The translations under genes and the position numbers were made by a program. From Amborella trichopoda (taxonomy: Eukaryota; Streptophyta; Magnoliopsida; Amborellales; Amborellaceae), in contig NW_006500327.1 in assembly GCF_000471905.2 (NCBI RefSeq), positions 1,806,513 through 1,870,512 on the forward strand: a stretch of 64,000 nt of DNA, read 5' to 3'. This document shows, piece after piece, positions 58,201-64,000 of the stretch; positions within the stretch are counted from its first letter, which is position 1; the number at the start of each line of letters is the position of its first letter. The notes under the pieces are model-generated. The model saw only the letters and a program-made list of their open reading frames with translations, was not told where the DNA came from and ran no database searches.

Positions 58201-61200
58201 CTTGGCCAGTTAGGCGCCATCTGGTGTTTCTTGGAGCACTGGATAGAATAGGGAAAAAATTGATTCATAGCTTGAAACACTTTAGAAAAATCCAAAAGGA
58301 ACATGGAAAATAAACCATATAATAGAAAACTTTCATAAATCATTATAACAAAATAAAAATTATATAGAGATATTTTATACATTAGTTATTATTGCTAAGT
58401 AACAAAAATTAGATAAAAATAATAATATATTTCTAAATACGAATTTGTACACCAAACTCACCTTGACACCCTACTGAGGCCGAGTTACTTGGCTGAGTCT
58501 TCAAACAATGATGAAAATATGATTTAGCTGTTTGTAAATGATGCTATAGATTTAAGGGATTGTATACAATGAGACTATTTACCTTTGATACAAGGTGGTC
58601 ACAATTACTTACAACCATCCGATATGAAGTTCGATAGCTTGGATGTGTCACGAAGTTCGAAAAAATTTCTTTTGAAGTTTGAGCTTAGTCAATGGAATAA
58701 TTGCAGCCACCCAATTTCACATCCAATGGTCAAGATTAATGTTTCACTATGTACCGAAGGTAAATGGTCTGATTCTATATTTTTCCATAGATTAATAGAA
58801 GTAATTTCTGTACCAATCTTCATGGTTTGTCAATTGGAAGTTTCTTGACTATTTTGCTATCACGTCTTGCTATGATGAATTAAATTATGTGTGCTACATT
58901 AAATGCCATGACTTACCATGCAAATTAAGAACTCCTGGATATAGAAACATTAGTAACATTTTAGTGGAGATTTTCAATTGCTAATTCATTTTTGATAAAA
59001 TCTTTAGACACTAAAGCCATATTTACGTGGACTTTTTAATAGGTTGTGTCAGAACCAGTGGGACCTCATGTTCAGGCTTTGAGGGAGAGTTCACCTGCGG
59101 GTATGTTTTGATAAATGACTTATCAGTCCAAACATTTCTTTCACTTTTAGAATGAACTTATCTTGTCGTATATGCAGAGGGTAAAGTATAACTATAGTCC
59201 AATGGACTGTGGAGAACCTTAACCCATTGGAGTCATCACAACAATGGTGGAAAGAGAATGCGCCCCCCGACCTACCAACCAAAGAATAGGAGAACATGGG
59301 TCCCATTTGTTTTCCCATCTATCCATCATCAAGCATTTTTTCAACTATTTGGGGTCAGCTACACGAATCTTGGTCCGTCATTCTGCTTTATCAAGGGCCA
59401 TAGGCCATAAATCCCCATATGTTTTCTCACTACTTCCAACCATGTTCTTTTGGGCCTATCCTTTACTCTTTTGAGCCTTCTACTTGAACCAACTCGCACC
59501 TCTTAATAGGTACTATACTAGGTCTACACTGCATGTGCCCAACACACCAAAATGAATCCTATTCTCTTGGACTAGCCTTTTTACCCACGTTTATCCAGAA
59601 TGTCGTGGGAACCCTTGACTATTTTTCACGGCAACCGGGGAGCAATGCGGCACATCGCTTGTGGGGAATGCCCTAGCTAACCCGTACTCATATCTCACTG
59701 TACTTGGGTTTTGGTACTGCGTGTCGTTTATGGGGAATGCCCTAGCATAAGCAGATAATGTAAATTCATGATTCATAGAAATTTTTGGTAAAGTTTTACG
59801 TTGGCTTCCTACCTGACATAACCTCCCTTCTTTACCCGGCTTGGGATAGGTTAATGGAAAGTTTAAGGTCCTCGCCCCTCTTAGACCAATTTTCCCATCT
59901 ATCCAATATTTCATCAAATGGCCTCAATGGACTGTTACATACTTTTCCTATGTAAACTGTGAACCTTTTTTCTGTAGTCCATTGCACCGCATTGCACTTT
60001 CCCATATGTAAAATATGAGCCTTTTCTATCAGGTACTGCCGATTCAGACGAGTCAGAATCCTTGAGTGAGAATTATGAAAGTGGCCCTCAAAAGCTCACA
60101 AGAGCACAAAGGAAGAGGTTAAAGAAACGAAAGCTTAAGGAAGCAGCTTCAAGTTTGAGGAGGAGGTTCATTGGACCTACATTACCTTCAAATTGTGAAC
60201 ATACTCGATCGGATCCTTCATTTGATCCAGCAGAGGCTGTCAATCAAACTTTTCAGCAGATTGATCAAAGCATGAATAAGACTGGCACAGGTATACTACT
60301 ATTATATGTATGGAGGAATTCACTCATTTAAACTTTCTGAAGGACCTAACTTTGAGAACAGTAAATCGAGGACCAAATTTGAAGGTTCACCTGATGATTA
60401 GGGAAGAAGCATCATGAGAGAGAGAGCTGTTGTGGATGTACTCGCCTGTGTCAAATAAATAATGTAGAATTTATAAAATGGGTTCACCATTCATGTGGAT
60501 ATCTTGGCCGATTTATATATTTCATAAGGTTAAAAATCAATGCATGAGCCACTCTTTTAGTCCCACATTGAAGAGGGAAAGGTGCTTATCGGTGCTTTAA
60601 GGAAATTAATCAGCCCCACTTGTTCTGTTTGCTCAGCAAAGTGACCCACCTGTTCATGTAAAGTCAATGAAAAAAATTGCAAAATATGGTACTCTGGCTT
60701 TGAGTGTGCATTACTATTTGCTGAATACCTGTCTTTTACTTTCCAGAACCGCAAGCATGCCCTGCACGAAATAGAATCAAGCTGAGACGCATTGCTAAAA
60801 GACATCGCCAGAGAATAGTGGAACCATCTTACAAGTATGATAATCGTGACAAATTTGATTGTGTGTGTGTATATTATATATATTCCCCCCTTTTCAATTT
60901 GTCAATTGATAATCGATCTAAAAGGTGTCCTTATCCGATGGGATTCAAATATGAATATTCCTTTGTTCTCTTAGCTCAGAGTAGTCCTTTGTTCTCTTAG
61001 CTCAGAGTAGAAAGAGTGCAGCTCCTTCTGTGCTGATTACTAAAGCCAAGGGGAAGAATTGTGTTTTTCCATTTTCATTACTTCGTTTTTTATGCCCATT
61101 GGGAATATCTCTCTCGTCAACCTCTTTCAAGTCATCCTTCTCAAAAGAAATGTGTTTTTGTCAATTATATTTTTCTGAACTAATTGTGAGAATTTTAAAT

Positions 61201-61251
61201 AGTTCTTACAATTTCCTATGCTGTTTGGTTAACAGAGAGCAGCCTGTGTAG
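49280..61251 (+). CDS. Small Lys/Arg-rich plant protein of unknown function, 5 exons, 163 aa
   Basis: Exons: 49280-49351, 59043-59100, 60033-60290, 60747-60834, 61236-61251. The phases (0, 1, 1, 2) all agree and the total is 492 nt. Intron 1 starts GCAAGT after CAG, a GC-AG intron of 9.7 kb; the others are GT-AG. Exon 1 gives MKREKLSKFHESLLKQLYPP. Exon 3 gives an acidic DSDESESLSENYESG then KLTRAQRKRLKKRKLKEAA, a strong basic, probably nuclear-localising helix. Exon 4 gives RNRIKLRRIAKRHRQRI, and the end is KEQPV. I recall plant homologues with MKREKLSKFHEALL and KLTRAQRKRLRKKKLKEA, but no known function. The basic blocks suggest RNA or ribosome-biogenesis contacts, which is inference only. 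Exon 1 follows a CT/GA-rich leader. The terminal exon is only 16 nt and is duplicated downstream. Confidence 0.8.
50693..51780 (-). mobile_element. Gypsy (chromovirus) fossil, 3' end with LTR
   Basis: Minus-strand order: the integrase C-terminal end with a chromodomain (EFLVKWKGLLDGEASWE-like, about 51390-51450), a purine tract (GTGGGGGAGG near 51300-51310), then an LTR of about 600 bp (about 50693-51298). Inside the LTR a 53-bp segment (CACCACACAACAGAAGAGCA, TACTTACAAGGGTAAAGT) is tandemly doubled (50777-50882). The LTR is homologous to those at 51844 and 52768. Incomplete; broken. Confidence 0.7.
51844..53172 (+). mobile_element. Gypsy-family LTR - short interior - LTR unit
   Basis: The LTRs are at 51844-52247 and 52768-53172 (about 404 bp each). 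Both start TGTAAGACCCCTTTTCT and end TGACA. Purine tracts lie just left of each, and a TGGTATCAGAG-like primer site (52250) follows the first. The 520-bp interior has a repeated GGGGCATGGTGGC.GCAG motif and no gag or pol, so the unit looks like a non-autonomous derivative, or two elements sharing an LTR. The LTRs differ at many positions, so it is old. Confidence 0.7.
52768..54860 (+). mobile_element. Gypsy (chromovirus-like) fossil, 5' half
   Basis: The 5' LTR is at 52768-53172, followed by a primer site (TGGTATCTAAG, near 53175), a gag-like region (about 53344-53860; PEPKPFSGTRSFKELENFLL, typical of plant Ty3/gypsy gag), an aspartic-protease-like region (about 54230-54560; VMLNGKEARVMDTCAAHNCV) and the first part of reverse transcriptase (about 54615-54850; DHRIELVPGTQP). 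The rest of pol is not found downstream, where copia-type sequence resumes. Broken; several breaks. Same family as the two neighbouring LTR pieces. Confidence 0.75.
54865..55680 (-). mobile_element. Copia-type gag (UBN2-like) fossil
   Basis: The minus strand encodes GANFNMWNKKMEYLLIQDRI, then a segment ending RTSMLKFMRDDHIRVFEYFD, and QLLEQYNSFKMKEGDNVVNY VNKML, the standard N-terminal gag arrangement of plant copia elements. It belongs to the larger 49965-57660 fossil. Broken. Confidence 0.7.
55945..56162. repeat. Tandem duplication, about 108 bp unit x2
   Basis: AATAGAATAACAAATAAAGC occurs at about 55948 and 56057, each followed by TCCTTTAA.CATC, AAACAATAAATTGGAGCAAT and GAAAGATCAAGAACAA. 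It lies in the leader of the copia fossil. A second local duplication (about 55-60 bp apart, GAATTTAAAGAATGGCC, AATAGCTAAT.GCACCTAA) lies at 56705-56845. Confidence 0.85.
56318..56485 (-). mobile_element. 5S-rRNA-headed SINE
   Basis: The minus strand has AACACTAATGCATCGGATCC, CATCTGAACTCC, AAGCGTGCTTGAGCAAGTGT, AGTACTAGGATGGGTGATCT and CCTGGGACGTCCTTGTGTTG. This is the body of plant 5S rRNA with scattered changes, including the internal promoter zone. It is followed not by 5S spacer but by GGGGGCTCTTCATCCCCACT, GATTCACCC and an A run, the same tail as the SINEs at 8718 and 22860. It is not a functional 5S gene: there are several substitutions and no T-run terminator at the proper place. Confidence 0.75.
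57661..58555. other. Remainder of intron 1 without a gene; contains a palindrome
   Basis: GCCGCCCAG-AAAC-CTGGGCGGC (near 58170-58192) is a perfect 9-bp inverted repeat inside a GC-rich patch (58165-58240). The patch resembles, in wording, the GGCGGCCGCCAGGCGG patch at 41065. Otherwise AT-rich with repeated GTATGGACTATG words at 57800-58050. Confidence 0.5.
58556..58790. mobile_element. MITE family B copy
   Basis: The left terminus is GGGATTGTATACAATGAGAC TATTTACC. The interior CACGAAGTTCGAAAAAATTT is the same as in 47212. The right end is CACTATGTACCGAAGGTAAA TGGTCTGATT. It lies within intron 1 of the 49280 gene, about 250 bp before exon 2. Confidence 0.75.
59310..59590 (-). mobile_element. 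RTE-type LINE 3' fragment in intron 2
   Basis: TCATCAAGCATTTTTTCAAC, TATTTGGGGTCAGCTACACG, CCACAAG-like, then CCATAGGCCATAAATCCCCA and CCAACTCGCACCTCTTAATA are the reverse complement of the RTE 3' region seen at 45590. No intact coding. Confidence 0.75.
59591..60032. other. Rest of intron 2 of the 49280 gene
   Basis: A repeated phrase TGTGGGGAATGCCCTAGC and TATGGGGAATGCCCTAGC (near 59660 and 59730) is the only structure. The 108-codon minus-strand frame here shows no family resemblance. Confidence 0.5.
60959..61011. repeat. 26-bp perfect tandem duplication in intron 4
   Basis: CCTTTGTTCTCTTAGCTCAG AGTAGT occurs twice in a row with no mismatch, suggesting a very recent slip. It lies in intron 4 and does not change the coding sequence. 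Confidence 0.9.
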
Positions 61252-61466
61252 ACTTCAATCGTTTATGGCTGGTGAAGAATAGAGCTTGTGGTTGATGAAC
61301 CCGGTGCCGTATTGGTAGATTGTAAAAGCCTGGTTCTTACATTTTCCTATGCTGTTTGGTTAACAGAGAGCAGCCTGTCTAGACTTCAATCGTTTATGGC
61401 TGGTGAAGAATAGAGCTTGTGGTTGATGAACCCGATACCTTATTTGAGTTTGTAAAAGCTTAGATT
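61205..61466 (+). repeat. 131-bp tandem duplication containing the terminal coding exon
   Basis: Copy 1 (about 61205-61335) and copy 2 (61336-61466) share TATGCTGTTTGGTTAACAGA, GAGCAGCCTGT.TAGACTTC, AATCGTTTATGGCTGGTGAA and GAATAGAGCTTGTGGTTGAT. Both carry an acceptor AACAG and the codons for EQPV followed by TAG (61249-61251 and 61380-61382). Splicing to either acceptor gives the same last residues. Confidence 0.9.
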
Positions 61467-63017
61467 TTGAAATTCACCAAATAGATGGTCTAGATTCCTT
61501 ATTGGTAGGGGACTCATTTTGAACATATCTAGACTGAATTTTATTTTTTAAAATTGATTATTAGGGTAAAGAGAGGTTGTGTACAATTTTTTGTAGAGAA
61601 AGATGGATGCAATAATTACCGAACAATCCACTTCTCAATTAGTGTAACAATGTCACACTAGTCCAAGATTCAACCAAATAGATAGAAGAAGAACAATTAA
61701 GATGAGGTGAAAGAAAAAATTTTATTCAAAGATAAAACGTGGGGTACACAAAAATATTACAATCTTGACACACAAGATTAACCTTAATGCATGTGATCCA
61801 GGGGTATACAAAGAGATTACAATTTGGATGCCCAAGATTAACTTTAAAACATGTGATTCAAATTTTCCCGCAATACACCTCTCTTTATATAAATGTTCTT
61901 ACAAACATATTTACTACAATAACTACTACTCACTAGTAGTTGCATAATTTCTTATTACACAAACTTACGAATACAATTTCACTACCTCACTCATAATAAA
62001 ATATGTATTCACTACCTCACTCATAATAAAATAAAGGCTAATGTATTCTCTAGAAAATACATTTTGACAATTCTAACATTTTTGGGTCATACAAATATTA
62101 CAAGCATAGTTTTCTAGAAATATGGTTTCATTATATTGCAATAACATTGTGACATGAAACATTTCCCATGACATGAATATATAAAAATTTGGTATGTCAA
62201 CAGTGGGAGTAGAGGGTGCGACATCAAACAGTGGCATCCGCCCCACTAACCACTGTTGCCCCAACCCCGTTCCCAAAATATGACGTACCTCCACGACCAT
62301 TCAGGGAATGATGAGAGGCTGGGTGCAGCATTAGCAACGTAATGCTCGAGAGTTATCTCCCTGCACGCATATGTGGGCAAGTGCATGGACAGTATGAAAT
62401 GCACTTGTAGGCTTGCGGCTTGACCATATCGACTAGGTTCGAATTCGAACTCTTGTAATGGCCACTAATGTGCTAAAGACGGCTTGTTTATCACTTCACA
62501 CAGTGATTATGTTCAAATCCTAACTCTACTAAACACTCACTCCACACAGTGATTATGTTCAAATCCTAACTCTACTAATCACCATGTGAGTGGCAGTGGG
62601 TTGTAATACCATGAGTATGCAAGTGGGAATGGTGGTGCAATAGGTAGGTCATGCAAAGTGGGAGTAACTGTGCAGTGGGTATAGTAGAGGGTGACCACCA
62701 AGAGTCCAAGAAATTTGAAAATATGCTACCAACCTGAGGTCCATAAATCCTAACCCGAAGGATATCTAGTGCAAAGACATGATTATATAAAGTGAAATAA
62801 AATTGAGCTACAATCCTTATCTTGCTGATTGTTTCCCATTTGTGTTTTTGACGCTCATATGAAAGTTGAAGGAATGACTATTTTTGTTTGGGATAATCTA
62901 CGATTCACAATATTTTAAATCACAAAGGTTAATGTTAGAATGAATTGTGACGAGTGGATTTACTAAATCTGTAGTTTCTTTTTTAAAAAATTATTTTTTG
63001 TGATATTGCGTTTATGT
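61467..63017. other. Downstream spacer with small duplications
   Basis: Local duplications: about 61740-61860 (ATTACAAT.TTGACACACAAG, ATTAACCTTAATGCATGTGA), about 61978-62035 (CACTACCTCACTCATAATAA twice), and about 62495-62577 (CACACAGTGATTATGTTCAA, ATCCTAACTCTACTAA twice). No gene. A GGTTCGAATTC word near 62436 recalls a tRNA box B, but no tRNA fold was found around it. Confidence 0.55.
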
Positions 63018-63420
63018 AAAGGAAAAAGTTTATATTAGGTCGCAACCTTAAAATGTAGAATTACATATGCACCTCAAAACTCCATCAAAAAATGTTGTTT
63101 TAATGTTTAAAAAACCTCTAATTGATCATCTCAACATCGAGATGTATGAATATGAAAAGAAAAAACAAAAATAGTCGCAAAAATAATGCAACTTGCAATA
63201 TATCATATAGACCATCCATTTTCACTATTTTCATATATATATATAGATCTACTTGATTTTGACTATTTTTTAAGTTTAAAATTTTATAAATAGATATGAA
63301 ATAGATTTTGAGATAATCCTAAGAATCTTTTTCACTAAAATTATATGTTATGATAAAATTTGAAGGTGCACCTTAATTGATTGTTTAAGGTTGCAACCTT
63401 ATAGAAACCACACCCTTATA
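63018..63420 (+). mobile_element. MITE family A copy with both ends
   Basis: The left end is GTTTATATTAGGTCGCAACC TTAAAATG. The right end is TGATTGTTTAAGGTTGCAAC CTTATAGAAACCACACCC. The interior has TTGATCATCTCAACATCGAG. It is the best copy for defining the family's termini. Confidence 0.8.
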
Positions 63421-64000
63421 TAAAAAGGCAAGAGGTCTTTTTATCATTTTCATAAAAGGTAAAATTAAAATTTTTATCAAAAAATAATAGTACTCTACAA
63501 ATAAAATTTCAAAACACTAACTTCTAAAAATACCATTATATTTTTGAAAAAATTTCAAATCTACCCTTAATGATTAAATTAAGTAATATATTAATTTTTA
63601 AGCAAGAAGTAATGAATTTTTTTTTTTTTATAAGTACACCATCCACAACTCATTATAACACTAATCTTTGTATTTAATCTTTGTATTTTGAAGGGTTGTT
63701 AACTTTAGACAAATTTTTTTAGTTTTTTCTAATTTTAAAGGCACATTAATGTTATCATATTTAATACTCCCCAAATAAGGGTGATAGCTAGGTCAAGTTG
63801 ACTTGCTGGGTCAACTTGACCCAAGTCTCGCTCTAGAGCAACATACTAGACCCAACAGGTCTTGTTTGGGTCCATTGGACTTGGACCCTTCCATCCTGAA
63901 CCTTATCGTGTCCAAGATGGGATGTACATAATGTGCATATAAATCTATAGTACTTGAACATTATAAAATGTATGTACTAAAATTTGTTTTCTTTTATCTA
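63421..64000. other. AT-rich spacer; start of a GGGTC/GACCC-rich segment
   Basis: About 63785-63905 contains GGTCAAGTTGACTTGCTGGG, TCAACTTGACCCAAG and GTTTGGGTCC, wording similar to the sub-terminal parts of the hAT-type element at 33150. It may be the left end of a related element running off the window. No gene. Confidence 0.45.

Noticed and set aside
61030-61251. Separate 73-aa gene ending REQPV
   Set aside because: The last residues belong to the 16-nt terminal exon of the 49280 gene; the upstream part is intron 4.
62400-62470. tRNA gene suggested by GGTTCGAATTC
   Set aside because: No box A at the right distance and no cloverleaf; at most an old SINE trace.

Overview
This window is nuclear DNA from a flowering plant. 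The evidence is spliced genes with GT-AG introns and CT-rich leaders, plant-only protein families, plant LTR elements primed by initiator Met-tRNA, RTE and L1 LINEs, and many small MITEs. Long AT-rich, repeat-filled introns and spacers suggest a medium or large genome. I cannot name the species. The introns remind me of magnoliid or early-diverging eudicot genomes, but that is only an impression.

Three host genes are supported. (1) At 13864-14319 (+) there is an intronless gene for a 151-residue plant-specific basic protein of unknown function. (2) At 31390-43533 (+) there is a 13-exon gene for a 600-residue multidomain FKBP immunophilin of the ROF1/FKBP62 type, with three FKBP domains, three TPRs and a basic tail. 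All splice phases close. (3) At 49280-61251 (+) there is a 5-exon gene for a 163-residue Lys/Arg-rich protein of unknown function. Its first intron is about 9.7 kb, uses a GC donor and is packed with nested LTR-element fossils.

The rest is mobile and repetitive DNA. 0-13 kb: a microsatellite edge, a small LTR fossil, a 1.3 kb PIF/Harbinger-type element with TAA target duplications, several tandem repeat fields, a SINE and MITEs. 14.5-31 kb: a degraded L1 LINE on the minus strand (about 17.9-20.6 kb), an RTE LINE with an in-frame internal triplication (26.1-27.2 kb), a small LTR fossil (28.6-29.5 kb) and MITE families A, B and C. 31-44 kb: the FKBP gene, with a hAT-type MITE in intron 5 and a short LTR fossil in intron 7. 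44-49 kb: MITEs, RTE tails and an N gap bordered by G runs. 50-57.7 kb: a copia-type fossil carrying gypsy (chromovirus) fossils inside it, plus a 5S-rRNA-headed SINE. 58-64 kb: MITEs, an RTE fragment, the end of gene 3 with a tandemly duplicated last exon, and AT-rich spacer.

I see no operon, CRISPR array, functional tRNA or intact rRNA gene. The three host genes are independent units that share a strand but show no functional link. The most useful observations are the full FKBP gene model with an altered first active site, the GC-AG giant intron, the duplicated terminal exon, and SINEs with different heads that share one 3' tail.
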